64,000 nt of DNA from positions 24,451,606 through 24,515,605 of the forward strand of contig NC_040017.1 of the NCBI RefSeq assembly GCF_000972845.2. The letters run 5' to 3'. This DNA comes from Larimichthys crocea. Its lineage: Eukaryota; Chordata; Actinopteri; Sciaenidae. Position 1 is the first letter of the stretch; each line of letters opens with the position of its first letter. Below the pieces are notes generated by a model. That model saw nothing but the letters and a program-made list of their open reading frames with translations, was not told the DNA's origin and ran no database searches. This document shows, in pieces, positions 10,884-21,740 of this stretch. The position numbers and the translations under genes were made by a program.

Positions 10884-11801
10884 ATGTCTAATAACAACTC
10901 TTTGGTTGGTGGTAAGGTCATTCTGCTGCATTATAGGGAGATAATCATTGTTGTGCAGGTTTTAGTTGTGATATTTCTTTGCATCAACTCTTTGCTCATC
11001 ATAACTTTTTTCAGAAAGGAGTGCTTCTACACAACTACACGCTACATCTTATTTGCTGTTACACTTCTGTCTGATAGTTTCATGTTAGTCATGTCTGATA
11101 TCCTCCTCATCTTTACCCATTTTGGATTTGCCATGCAAGTTTGGATATGTATCATTATCTCTGTTGTGGTGTTTGTGTATAATATAGTTACACCAGTTAC
11201 TCTGACAGCAATGACTCTGGAGCGATATGTGGCCATCTGCATGCCCCTGCGTCATTCACAGCTGTGCTCCATGCGCAGCACTATGCATTGCATCCTCATC
11301 ATTCACGGCCTCAGCTCTGTGCCCTGCATTGTTGTTCTCTCCACCTTCTTTGCATCAGCTTCTTTTAGTTTGTACAAACAATACAGGTTATGTGCCATCA
11401 AGATTTTTATGTTGTATAGATGGCAGGATCGTGTTATCTCAGCCGTACAAGAGTTTTACTTCTTGATTATGGTTATTATCATTTTATTTTCTTATGTTAA
11501 AATCATGAAAGTGGCCAAAGCTGCATCAGGAGAGGATAAAAAGTCGTCATGGAAAGGGCTCAGAACAGTAATTCTTCATGGTTTCCAGCTGCTGCTCTGT
11601 CTCATACAGTTGTGGACTCCATTCATAGAAAGCACTCTGCTTCGATTTCATTTAATGTTATTTACTCATGTCAGGTTGTCTAACTTCATATTATTTGGTC
11701 TTACTCCTAAATGTCTGAGTCCTCTTATTTATGGCCTCAGAGATGAAACATTTTCTCAAGCACTGAAAAATGTCTTTGGCTTGTATAAAAGAAATATTTG
11801 A
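10884..11801 (+). CDS. Odorant receptor 131-2-like (group A, copy 2)
   Basis: Intact 305-residue single-exon receptor, colinear with copy 1 without gaps. Differences cluster in the TM2-TM3 region (LLIFTHFGFAMQVWIC against LLILAEFGFPMQVWMC) and in the second extracellular loop (KQYRLC against KQPMIC), positions where OR ligand specificity often varies. The LERYVAIC, KAASGEDKK and PLIYGLRD landmarks are unchanged. The 5' and 3' flanks are also near-identical to those of copies 1 and 3, so the duplication unit is larger than the gene. Confidence 0.93.
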   Translation: MSNNNSLVGGKVILLHYREIIIVVQVLVVIFLCINSLLIITFFRKECFYTTTRYILFAVTLLSDSFMLVMSDILLIFTHFGFAMQVWICIIISVVVFVYNIVTPVTLTAMTLERYVAICMPLRHSQLCSMRSTMHCILIIHGLSSVPCIVVLSTFFASASFSLYKQYRLCAIKIFMLYRWQDRVISAVQEFYFLIMVIIILFSYVKIMKVAKAASGEDKKSSWKGLRTVILHGFQLLLCLIQLWTPFIESTLLRFHLMLFTHVRLSNFILFGLTPKCLSPLIYGLRDETFSQALKNVFGLYKRNI

Positions 11802-12731
11802 CAATATTGATTATTTGATTGATGTAGATTACTGAACATGTCTGCACTTCATTTTGACATGAGTATTTAAAGAATGTTTCATTTTTATCTATGTTATTAT
11901 TCTAATCTTGGCTGTGACTGTATTGTCATTCAAGTTACAATCGAACACTACTGTTGTTTTGTTGCATAATTCATCATCCTCCATGTTTAAGTTTTATGCA
12001 GTGTTGATTATGTTGATTGTGTCATTTTGGTTTTAGATCTTCCAAGCATCCAAGCCTAGATACAGATATGACAAACTATGTACAATAAACAACTGCTATG
12101 CCTCATTTGTTTTCGGTGCTGTTTATATGTAAGTTGTAAAGTTTTATCAGCATTTTAAATACTTCACAAACAATGACTCAAATATACAGTATGCTTTGAG
12201 GAAGGAAATGTATACAGAGAGAAAAAAGAAGTAGAGAAGACAAAGTACAATGTACACTACACTTACACACACAGCACTACAGTGAATGACACCATCATCA
12301 CCCCCCTTGAGCTCCTGAGACAGTAAAGATCAGGAATGGAGTTACTTATTGCAAGTTAACACTTCTCTGAGTCTGCTCAAAAGAGACAGTAAAGTTTACC
12401 TTGACCATGAACTACAGACTACATTTGTCTAGAGACAGCTACTGAGGGACACTAGTAGATTGTGGCAATGACGACACTGTGGTGAGTTTAATTAGCTGTT
12501 ACTCTGTTTGTATACTCATCACTCCTATAAAGGTGTTATGCAGAGCCTTGGCTCAGAACACTGCTAAGATCTCCAGCCACTCCATCTGTTTTATGTGCCA
12601 CAGTGCTAGACCACTCAGTGAAGGGTTTGGTCTTTTTATGATAGGAATCTCAATTTGTATTTGACAGACACATTTAATTATTAGAACAGTTGGCAGCACA
12701 TCAGCAAGTTGTGTTTACTTAAAAAAAAATA
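11802..12731 (+). repeat. Tandem-unit flank between OR copies 2 and 3
   Basis: This is a shorter version of the 9217-10883 spacer. About 740 bases are missing relative to that unit, with a junction near 12390 where the 3' flank passes directly into the conserved upstream block. The donor-like CACTGTG/GTGAGT motif recurs at 12475-12487. No gene is seen. Confidence 0.6.
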
Positions 12732-13637
12732 ATGGCCTATAACAACTCTTTGGTTGTAAGTGAAGTCATTCTGCCACAGTTTACGGACATAATTATAATT
12801 GTTCAGGTTTTAGTTGTAATATTTCTTTGCATCAACTCTTTGCTCATCATAACTTTTTTCAGAAAGGAGTGCTTCTACACAACTGCACGCTACATCTTAT
12901 TTGCTGTTACACTTCTGTCTGATAGTTTGATGTTAGTCATGTCTGATATCCTCCTCATCTTGGCCCATTTTGGATTTGCCATGCAAGTTTGGATGTGTAT
13001 CATTATCTCTGTTGTGGTACTTGTGTATAATATAGTTACACCAGTTACTCTGACAGTAATGACTGTGGAGCGATATGTGGCCATCTGCATGCCCCTGCGT
13101 CATTCACAGCTGTGCTCCATACACAGCACTAAGCATTGCATCCTCATCATTCACGGCCTCAGCTCTGTACCCTGCATTGTTGTTCTCTCCACCTTCTTTG
13201 CATCAGCCTCTTTTAGTTTGTACAAACAACCCAGGATATGTGCCATCAAGATTTTTATGTTGTACAGATGGCAGGATCATGTTATCTCAGCCGTACAAGA
13301 GTTTTACTTCTTGATTATGGTTATCATCATTTTATTTTCTTATGTTAAAATCATGAAAGTGGCCAAAGCTGCATCAGGAGAGGATAAAAAGACGTCATGG
13401 AAAGGGCTCAAAACAGTAATTCTTCATGGTTTCCAGCTGCTGCTCTGTCTCATCCAGTTGTGGACTCCATTAATAGAAAGTACTGATTTAAAGTTATTTT
13501 CTCATGTCAGGTTGTCTAACTTCATATTCTTTGGTCTTACTCCAAGATGTCTGAGTCCTCTCATTTATGGCCTCAGAGATGAAACATTTTTTCATGCACT
13601 GAAAAACTTCTTTGGCTTATATAAAAGAAATATTTGA
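12732..13637 (+). CDS. Odorant receptor 131-2-like (group A, copy 3)
   Basis: Intact 301-residue single-exon receptor. It is four residues shorter than copies 1 and 2 because of a small in-frame deletion between TM6 and TM7 (ESTDLKLF in place of ESTLLRFHLMLF). The N terminus is more diverged (MAYNNSLVVSEV) and the post-TM3 motif is VERYVAIC, where the other copies have LERYVAIC. The PLIYGLRD signature and the basic third intracellular loop are kept. The shared flank ends about 100 bases after the stop, marking the edge of the group A array. Confidence 0.93.
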   Translation: MAYNNSLVVSEVILPQFTDIIIIVQVLVVIFLCINSLLIITFFRKECFYTTARYILFAVTLLSDSLMLVMSDILLILAHFGFAMQVWMCIIISVVVLVYNIVTPVTLTVMTVERYVAICMPLRHSQLCSIHSTKHCILIIHGLSSVPCIVVLSTFFASASFSLYKQPRICAIKIFMLYRWQDHVISAVQEFYFLIMVIIILFSYVKIMKVAKAASGEDKKTSWKGLKTVILHGFQLLLCLIQLWTPLIESTDLKLFSHVRLSNFIFFGLTPRCLSPLIYGLRDETFFHALKNFFGLYKRNI

Positions 13638-13759
13638 TAATGTTGATTACTTGATTGATGTAGATTACTGAATATGTCGGCATTTCATTTTGACATGAGT
13701 ATTTAAAAAATGTTTCATTTTATCTAGTTTCTTATTAGAAGCTTGTCTGTGACTATTGC

Positions 13760-14924
13760 ACCCTGCCATCAAGCAATAATGGTTCAGGAAGTTTCAGGAA
13801 AACAATAATGAGTTGGAGGCTCCAACTTGCAACTTGGACATGAAGTTCTCGGGAGCTTTGACCATCCTGTAGCCAAAGATACTCCACCAACTACTTCTTC
13901 TCTATTGCAAATTTTTTGGCTCCTTTCTTTGGTTCCATTCTCACAGTTTACCAGATTTCTTTTTTTTTTTGCTTTTACTCTTTTACACGAGTGACTTCAC
14001 ATGTAGCAAAGTATAATAATTGTGATTAAATTACTCAAAAGTTGGATTACTGTGCTCACTGTCACAGATTTAGACAGGTTTGTGAACAATATTTGAGAGA
14101 AATGGTTATTTTGTGTATATAGAAAATGTTTAAGATCTTTGAGGTTATCTGAAAAATAAGAGCAAAGACAGGAAAGAGGTATATTCCTGAAAGCAACTTT
14201 AGTCATCATAATCAAAACCTTGATGCAGGAGAGTTTCTGGGAGTAATCAGGGATGTAGAAAGTTGGTTGCTAGGGGGATGAATGGGAGCTGAAGGCTGTT
14301 CATGGTTGTGTACTGTGGGATGAGTAGGGTTGAGGAGAGGAATGAACGGGGTGGATTACATAGGGATAAAGTCACGATGAAGTCGGTGTCGTGATGGGCT
14401 GGAGTGACTCGGAAACAAGGGGTCAAGTTTCATCATGTGGTGAATAGGACATGATTTGGGCTTTTACTAGGCTAAGACTAGATTATATTTGTTTCCAGTG
14501 TATTATCTAATTATAAATTTCGAACCCTTCCCAGCATTGAAAGGGTAGGAGCTGTTTGAGAGCACCTCTGGGAACTACGTTGTGGTAAAGCGTCATACTA
14601 AATGTGTGATTCAACGACATCTTTAGTGACCCAGTGGGCCCACCACTTCCAAGACTTAGTACATTTATAATTGGTTGCCAGGCTGAGACTGGGGCCTTTG
14701 CCTGCTGACCTTGTGTGTAGGAAAGAGTCATGTTAAGCAGCAATTCAGATACACAGCAGAGATTTTACAAGCATGGACCATGGCCTCTCAGGTGAAGAGG
14801 GAACGAGTGAAAATGTGGCTCCAAATCCTCCCTGTTGTATAGTGACAGTAGTAACCATTACGGCAGATTTCACTAATTTAGGATTACTTGATAGCAAAGA
14901 AGGAGACACTGATATAAAATGAAA
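13760..14924. other. Intergenic, no gene seen
   Basis: This lies between the group A array and the 3' end of diablo. Codon-like reading frames are short and unsupported on both strands, and no clear repeat boundary is visible. Some of it near 14500-14800 may be old repeat sequence. Confidence 0.5.
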
Positions 14925-14967
14925 AGCACAGATTCATTTTTTATCATGTGAAAACAAACAATAGTTT

Positions 14968-14973
14968 TTTATT
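14968..14973 (-). terminator. Candidate poly(A) signal of diablo
   Basis: TTTATT on the plus strand is AATAAA on the minus strand, about 295 bases after the diablo stop codon. It is the best-placed minus-strand signal seen; not proven. Confidence 0.35.
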
Positions 14974-15267
14974 TAAAAAAAATGTCTTTGTTACAATAAA
15001 ACATACAATAAACAATGTTATGATCACTGCCTCACTGCCATACAATAGTGGAGATTTGGTAATCATTTTCCAGAAGCTCCAAAAAGTGGTTTACATTTAC
15101 TAATCAAATAAATAGCCTTAAATAATGAAGAAGAATTACAAAATGTTATCAGTTCATTTCAATACCTTTTTAAATTTTGATTGCAAACATGTAAACATCT
15201 TATAGGCTGAAAAGTGAAAGCATTTTTTTTTTTTTTTACTGTTTTCTGATATGTTTGTCTACTTGTC

Positions 15268-16041
15268 TTAGTCTTCTCGTAGATAAGCTTCATGCACCTC
15301 GTGCTCCTCGCTATCTTCCAGAGAGGAAGCGTATTCTGCCATCCTTTGGATCTCTTCTACTTTAGTCTCGGCCAACTTCTTATCTGCATCTGCTGTCAGT
15401 TTCCGTGCCTCCTCCACCTGTGACTGGGCCACTTGAATGTTTGTCCTCACTGTGATGGACGCTTGCTCGGCTCCTGGAAACACAAAGATGCAAAGACATA
15501 TTTAATCAACTTGCTTAGAGGGTTCAAAGGTTGACACCAGCTTAAGTTCAAACATGTGGACCTCAAAACCATAGACATATATACATAGACGCCGCATTGA
15601 GCGGGTTGGTCGTTGGTCGCGATACGTAAACGGCGCCGCCATATTGGTTCGGGCAGATCTGCCCGTAAACTAATACAAGGAAATGGACTGAACTTCATAA
15701 AGTGCCTTTCTACAGTACAAAGTTCTTTAAGTTAATGCCTCTTATACACCCATTCACACACACACTAATATATCTGGGAAACAAACAGGCACCAAAAACA
15801 ACGTATGTAACTTTTAAAGTGATGATTCTTAAAATATTTACTCCTATTGTAAGCACCAAACCAACGTATGTATTTTTCTAATGCTGAGTGTTTACAGCCA
15901 CTAATGTGTGTAACACTGTTACTGTGATGATAAATATTGAAATATTTATATTTAACATTTAATCTGTGTCTATAATAACCAGATCCTGAAATGTATGTGT
16001 GTGTGTGTGTGTGTAAAAAAAGTGTATATGTGTATATGTGT

Positions 16042-16122
<81 letters not shown>

Positions 16123-16175
16123 ACAACACATATATAATTATGGTATATGATGTGTGTGTGTGTATATATATATAC

Positions 16176-16214
<39 letters not shown>

Positions 16215-17849
16215 GTGTATGTATGTACAGTGCTCTTTATTCAGAAAACCCTCATGTCACATCTACATTTCAGGATCTGGTTATTATAGATTAAATGTTA
16301 AATATAAATATTTCAATATTTATCATCACAGTAACAGTGTTACACACATTAGTAGCTGTAAACACTCAGCATTAGAAAAATACATACGTTGGTTTGGTGC
16401 TTACATAAGGAGTAAATATTTATAATCATCACTTTAAAAGCTACATACGTTGTTTTTGGTGCCTGTTTGTTTCCCAGATATATTAGTGTGTGTGTGAATG
16501 GGTGTATAAGAGGCAATAACTTAAAGCACTTTATAGAAAGGCACTTTATGAAGTTCAGTCCATTTCCTTGTATTAGTTTACGGGCAGACCTGCCCGAACC
16601 AATATGGCGGCGCCGTTTACGTACGATTCAGCGCTCAATGCGGCGTCTATGTATATATGTCTATGCTCAAAACCACATATCTAACTCACCTGAAGTGCGT
16701 GCTGCCTCAGCTGCCATTTTGCACAAATTGACAGCATTGATCCAGGTTGATTCAAAACGTCTGCATTCCTCTAGTCTGTCACTAATCTGTCAGGACAAAG
16801 AGAAAAGAAACTGTAAGATAAACTTGTCTTTTTTATTGTTTTTGCAAAGAGTAAAGGCTGATTTAATTCAAGTTTGTTGAGTTCAGAGGACCACACACAC
16901 TAACCTCTGCACGCTGGCCATTGATCACCTCCAGGAATCTATCCTTCTCTGCTGAGGTCAGTTTTCCAAATGACACTAAATAGCGTCTTTGAACAGCAAC
17001 GCGTGTGTGCACAGCCTGTTAGCAAACAGAGAGAGGACAAAGTCAAGGACTCTAGTTATCTATCTGCCATGACGTCAATAATATGTGACTGACGACACAT
17101 GATTAAACAAGTGTTACTGTTCTCCAGACATACCTAACATACTGGATTTGTACATGTGCACACCTCTTATCAAGTTCAAAAACATAAGGACACTCTCTGG
17201 AGCCAGTGTCATCTTCACCTTAATATTCCTACATCATGATGCTTACCTTTGAATAGTCCGTAAGGGCATCTATGAGAGCCAATGTGGTCTGGGAGAGCAA
17301 AGTACTTGAACTGTCTGTAACCACCGAGGCTGCTCTTTTGATCAGGGAGTCATGAGAGAGGTTTTCCACTTGCTATAATAGAGAGAAAAAAATCATTAGT
17401 TTTAATTCATCCTCATGCTAAATGTGAAGACAACATTTTTCCAGAGGGATACATGGTTGACTCACCGTTGCAAAAGTTAAAGCAGAAAGCCCACGGCCTA
17501 CACTCAAAGATGCTATGCTTGTGTGTGCGGTGTCACTCCATTCTCCCAGTTTTTGGACTCCAGGCTTCCTGACACTCTCGGAACTGCTGGAGAAACATTG
17601 GGACAGAGTATATAAATGAATTTGATAGACAAATCTTTAGGTGATGTCTAAGAAGACTAAGTTAATACCAACAATTAATCTAAACGCCTGAAAGTGAATG
17701 TTCATAACATACCTCAGGAAGCGCATACATGCTGCTCCTCTCCTGAACGAAGACTTGTTGGTCTGCAGCAGTGAAATGTCCGTCTGATTTCGCACAAGCC
17801 CTCCAGCACCGCGGCTGGCACACACCAAACACTGACGAACAGCTTGCAT
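15268..17849 (-). CDS. diablo: Diablo/Smac, mitochondrial IAP-binding protein, complete
   Basis: Pro-apoptotic protein of the mitochondrial intermembrane space. After release it binds inhibitor-of-apoptosis proteins through its exposed N terminus. Six coding exons on the minus strand, all with GT-AG borders and matching phase: 17713-17849, 17466-17586, 17247-17372, 16905-17015, 16690-16786 and 15268-15473, giving 265 residues against 239 in human. Residues 1 to about 80 form a mitochondrial leader. The helical body starts at [16 protein letters not shown] and includes [20 protein letters not shown]. The C terminus EAYLRED is identical to human. The position matching the human AVPI tetrapeptide reads Ala81-Leu-Thr-Phe. 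Intron 5 carries a hAT-like element. It sits between two OR groups, which looks like chance linkage. Confidence 0.93.
15570..16665. mobile_element. hAT-like foldback element with long TIRs, in diablo intron 5
   Basis: The ends are CATAGACATATATACATAGA at the left (15570) and its reverse complement at the right (ending 16665). They are flanked by a perfect 8-bp direct repeat CTCAAAAC (15562-15569 and 16666-16673), the target-duplication length expected of hAT elements. The inverted arms run to about 15992 and from about 16271, roughly 400 bp each. Between them are long TA and TG microsatellites. There is no transposase, so the element is non-autonomous. A related single arm is at 23979-24415. 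Superfamily assignment rests on target-duplication length and could change. Confidence 0.8.
15993..16212. repeat. TG and TA microsatellites inside the hAT-like element
   Basis: TG runs lie near 15996-16012 and 16184-16211, and TA runs near 16047-16072 and 16082-16120. They form the loop of the foldback element. Several short reading frames over them are low-complexity artefacts. Confidence 0.9.
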
Positions 17850-19385
17850 TTTGCTAAGTGAATAACTTCAGCACTTGAAGAATTTATCTGATTTGTTGGA
17901 TGTAAAGTTAGTTGCTGATCGTTGGTTTTCTCTCTTCTGCAATTGCTGCTGTGATCACTTACTGTTGACTTGTCTTTGTAAAATCAAAGAAATAATCTGG
18001 TTTGCTGCTTGCAATCTTGTCTTGCTGCTTGTCGATTAACAACTGTCATGTCCCCTGGGTATTTGTAAGGCCCCAGCAGCATTTCATTGCGTAAAAAGCA
18101 TTGATCTGTTGACTCTGCATGCAGATGTGCGTATTTGGCGTTATCTGACGAATCCCACAGAGACAGAAATTACGTGCGAGTTTATCTCTCTTGTTCTGTT
18201 GTGTGTGCCTGAGAAAGTGTAGATCAGAACAAAATAAACCTTTGAGAGAAATTGAGGCTTTCTATATCACGTGCCATTAAAATGGTTGCATCCATTTTTC
18301 ATTAAAACCGACTCCAGGTGTTGCATTTTGTGCACGCCATGGTGCACAAAATGCAACACTTGGAGCTCTGTTTGTTCTTTTATAAAAAATATCCTTTAAG
18401 CCTCATAGATGTGCAGTATTTTATAGGTTTTAGGGTGTTAACTTCCACGCAAGATTAACCATGTTATCTTGTTATGCAGTCCTCCAATTCTAGTGGCCCA
18501 AATTTAACATAAACACATACATACACACATATAGTCATCATATTTATATTGAACGTTTTTTTGGAGATCCTTTGCTTTCTATGATCGCATGGTGACCACA
18601 ATGTGTCGCTATCTTCACTAGTGATTTGCCAAGCATGCCGTGCAGCTATCATCACTTCTTATTTGTTTTTGGACAGTTTTGCCATCAGCCTGTTCTTTAG
18701 CAGGAGAAGGACACAGTCAGTTTCATTGAGGTTTCATTAGGCCAGTCTCCAACATTTTCCAGTTTATTCCTGAAGAGGGCAAAAAGTCGACTGTGCTGTT
18801 TGTCAGAAGAACATGGCCCTGCCAAAGTCAACTGCTCATCAGAGATGGAAAAACAACAATATGTACTTTGAGCGTACTTTAATTTGATCACACCATTCCA
18901 ATATTACTAGATATTTTAGTTTAGATATTTTAGCAGTTGTTTTTTAATGCTGTAAACAAATTCCTGGATCAAAATGACTAAAATAATACCAAACTAAGTC
19001 ATTTGTATACTTGGTTAAGAAAATGTATGTCTTGTCTGTCACAGTTACTCCTTGATGAATACCCATGGATGAAAAGAAGCTATTGAAGGATAAGACTAAT
19101 TCCCTTCAGGACGAACAAGAACTAAGTAATGAGAGTGCCAAGCATTAAGCAATGATGATGATGACACTGAGAGCAAAGTTTCATTTGTTGTTATTTTGGA
19201 GGTTCTCGTCTTTAAAGTCAGAAAGCTGCAGGGAGTTCATCAGATCACATTTATCTTTGAAACAGCAGAGAGGGTTCGATAAACTGTTGCAGTTCAACGA
19301 GCATCTTAACATTGAAAACTCAAGAACCTTAATTTATATTGACACAAATGGAAGTATGGTACATTAATGCCTAAAAAACAGATAT
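17850..19385. other. Intergenic between diablo and OR copy 4
   Basis: The first few hundred bases should hold the diablo promoter; no TATA box is evident. A strong hairpin lies at 18312-18365. From about 19150 the sequence is related to the 5' flanks of the group B receptors, with shared GAAAGCTGCAGGGAG-type stretches. No gene is seen. Confidence 0.5.
18312..18365. repeat. 24-bp near-perfect inverted repeat (hairpin)
   Basis: The left arm 18312-18335 (CTCCAGGTGTTGCATTTTGT and GCAC) and right arm 18342-18365 pair along all 24 bases except one, with a 6-base loop GCCATG. It lies about 460 bases upstream of the diablo start codon. It could be a MITE remnant, a structured transcript or a protein-binding palindrome; nothing else in the sequence decides. 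Confidence 0.85.
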
Positions 19386-20309
19386 ATGGCAAATAACAGC
19401 TCATTAGTTGTTGGTGAGTCTTTGCTGCGGCAGATTAATTATCAGGTCATTATTGTGCAGATTCTGGTGATAAGTTTTCTTTGTGTCAACTTGTTGCTCA
19501 TTGTGACTTTTTTCAGAAAGGAGTGCTTCCACACGACTGCTCGCTACATCTTATTTGCTGTTACACTAATGTCTGATAGCGTGATTTTATTTGTGTCTGA
19601 TATTCTTCTCATCTTGAGCTATTTTCGCTTCACAATGCAGCGTGGCATGTGCATTGCTCTGTTTTTCACTGTATATCTGTACTTTGTAGTCACACCACTT
19701 ACTCTGACAGCAATGACCCTGGAGCGATATGTGGCCATCTGCATGCCCCTGCGTCATGCAGAGCTGTGCTCCACACGCAGCACTATGCATTTCATCGTCA
19801 TCATTCACGGCCTCAGCTCTGTACCCAGCATTGTTATTCTTGCCATGATATTTTCATCAGTCTCTATTAGCTTCTGCAAACAATTTACAGTATGTTCCAT
19901 AGAGATGCTGCTTGTTCACGAATGGCAGGATCATCTTAGATCAGCTATAAATCAGTTTTACTTCTTGATGATGTGTATAATCATTGTGTTCTCCTATGTT
20001 AAAATAATGAAAGTGGCCAAAGCTGCATCAGGAGAGGATAAAAAGTCAACATGGAAAGGGCTCAAAACTGTAATTCTTCATGGTTTCCAGCTGCTGCTCA
20101 GTCTCATCCAGCTGTGGTGCCCGTTCATAGAAAGTACTATACTTCAATTTGATTTCATGTTATTTGTTCAAATCAGGTACTTTAATTATGTAATGTTTAG
20201 TCTTGCTCCAAGATGTCTGAGTCCTCTTATTTATGGTCTCAGGGATGAAAAGTTTTTTCTCGAGCTGAAAAGTTTTGGCTTCTTTGGTTTGTATAGTAGA
20301 AATTTCTGA
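19386..20309 (+). CDS. Odorant receptor 131-2-like (group B, copy 4)
   Basis: Intact single-exon receptor of 307 residues and the best complete member of group B. The N-terminal sequon NNSS is kept, followed by TM1 (IIVQILVISFLCVNLLLIV), the TM3 end MTLERYVAICMPLRH, the loop KVAKAASGEDKKSTWKGLK and PLIYGLRDEKFF after TM7. It differs from group A mainly in TM1-TM3 and the second extracellular loop, whereas the stretch from LERYVAIC to HGLSSVP is almost unchanged between groups. That could reflect gene conversion or constraint. Its 3' flank is shared with the broken copy at 26248. Confidence 0.93.
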   Translation: MANNSSLVVGESLLRQINYQVIIVQILVISFLCVNLLLIVTFFRKECFHTTARYILFAVTLMSDSVILFVSDILLILSYFRFTMQRGMCIALFFTVYLYFVVTPLTLTAMTLERYVAICMPLRHAELCSTRSTMHFIVIIHGLSSVPSIVILAMIFSSVSISFCKQFTVCSIEMLLVHEWQDHLRSAINQFYFLMMCIIIVFSYVKIMKVAKAASGEDKKSTWKGLKTVILHGFQLLLSLIQLWCPFIESTILQFDFMLFVQIRYFNYVMFSLAPRCLSPLIYGLRDEKFFLELKSFGFFGLYSRNF

Positions 20310-21060
20310 CAATTAACTTGCTTCAATGCCCCTATAATTAAGATCTATCACTATGCTCTATGTTTGCTAATAATAGATGTTTATTCTCATGTTATATGCA
20401 TGACCGTTCTCATATTGTGATGGTGAATACACTGTTAACCAGCTGTTACCCCCACATACTGTATAAATGTCATGATGAGGTACGAACAACTTCCAGCTGT
20501 GGTGCTAATTTACACAAACTAGATAGATTTTATGTTACACATAATGTCAGGTACTTTAAATGCATATCTCTTAAGCCTGCTCCAAGATGACTGAGTCTTC
20601 TTATTTATGGCCTCACAAGTGAAAATGTGCATAGGAAACTGTGGAGGATTTTTCTATTCTAATATGACATGACACAGGGTCAAGCATATGTCCTTAGGTC
20701 TCTGTAGGAATAGTGTTAAATCTTAGATGTTAGAGGACACTGACTTCTCCTTGAGATTCAGAGCAGCTGTAATCTGACTGGCCACTTCATTAGATACACT
20801 TGTACAATTCAATGTTATTAAATACAACAACTCTGCAAAGAATTCTACTTTTTCTTTTTTCTTTTTGTTATTGTTGGCCCTGTCCAGAAGATATGAATTT
20901 AACTATTGATGTTGTCGTTTGAAATAGTGTTAAACTGGACTGCATTATATTGAGATGTGTTTCTAATAGTATGGGTCTCAAATGGGGTGGCCAAAATATT
21001 AGAAACATGTCAAGGATCCACATAAAAATCAACCAACCATTTATAAGCTTCATAAATGTA
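20310..21060 (+). repeat. Group B 3' flank with a receptor relic
   Basis: This is near-identical to 27158-27895 apart from small indels, so it is part of the duplicated unit. Within it, 20488-20640 is a decayed OR TM6-TM7 stretch. FQLWC and RYFK remnants are followed, after a stop, by LSLLIYGLTSENV, which corresponds to LSPLIYGLRDEKF in the intact gene. Confidence 0.7.
20488..20640 (+). pseudogene. OR 3' relic (TM6-TM7 fragment)
   Basis: Fragments alignable to the end of the neighbouring receptors are interrupted by stops and a shortened middle. The relic recurs about 180 bases after the ends of the other two group B copies (27320-27480 and 29855-30000), so it predates the duplication of the unit. 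Confidence 0.6.
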
Positions 21061-21740
21061 GAATTTATCAAATCAAATCAGAGGCCTCAGAGGGCTTTAC
21101 AATCTGTACAGGGAGTGACACCCTCTGTCCTTAGACCCTCGGTTCGAGTGAGGAACAACTTGCCCACAAACAACCTTTAACAGGAAAAAAGGTGGAAGAA
21201 ACCTCAGGAAGATCCACAGAGGAGGGATCCCTATGCCAGGAAGGACAGACGTGCAATAGATGTCACGTGTGCAGGACAAATCAACACAAACATATTGTAC
21301 GATTACAATGACTGATAGAATGATTATAGTAGCAGTGGAACCTGTGATAGAGATAGAGAGACACAGATGCACAGCAGCAGCAAAGTAATGGAGTAATGGA
21401 GATATGGTAACAATAATGACAGTAGTAATTTGTGTAGTAGACGTCGTGCAGGACGAGAGAGCACAGAAACTCCGGGGAAGGTTTAGTTAGTAACATGCAT
21501 TAATGAGACATGTATGTTTACATATGGTGACAGAGAGAGAGAGAGGGTTTTCAGTAAAGGGAGATATGACTGCATCTTCAACCAATACTATGCCTGACTA
21601 GGCATAACCCTGGAAGAGACAGACAGAGAGAGAGAGGGGAGTTGAGGTAGTGGGGGTCCCCTGGCAGTCTAATCCTATGGCAGCATAACTAAGGGGGATG
21701 ACCTGAGCCAGCCCTAACTATAAGCTTTACCAAAAAGTAA
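21061..21740. mobile_element. Teleost dispersed repeat (unclassified, non-coding)
   Basis: This begins in a CAGAGGGCTTTACAATCTGT stretch and continues through GAACAACTTGCCCACAAAC and AGAAACCTCAGGAAGA, sequence I recognise from many fish genomes as a dispersed repeat. A second, internally deleted copy lies at 27896-28410. Purine-rich GA runs occur near 21535 and 21625. No coding capacity. Family name not assigned. Confidence 0.6.
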
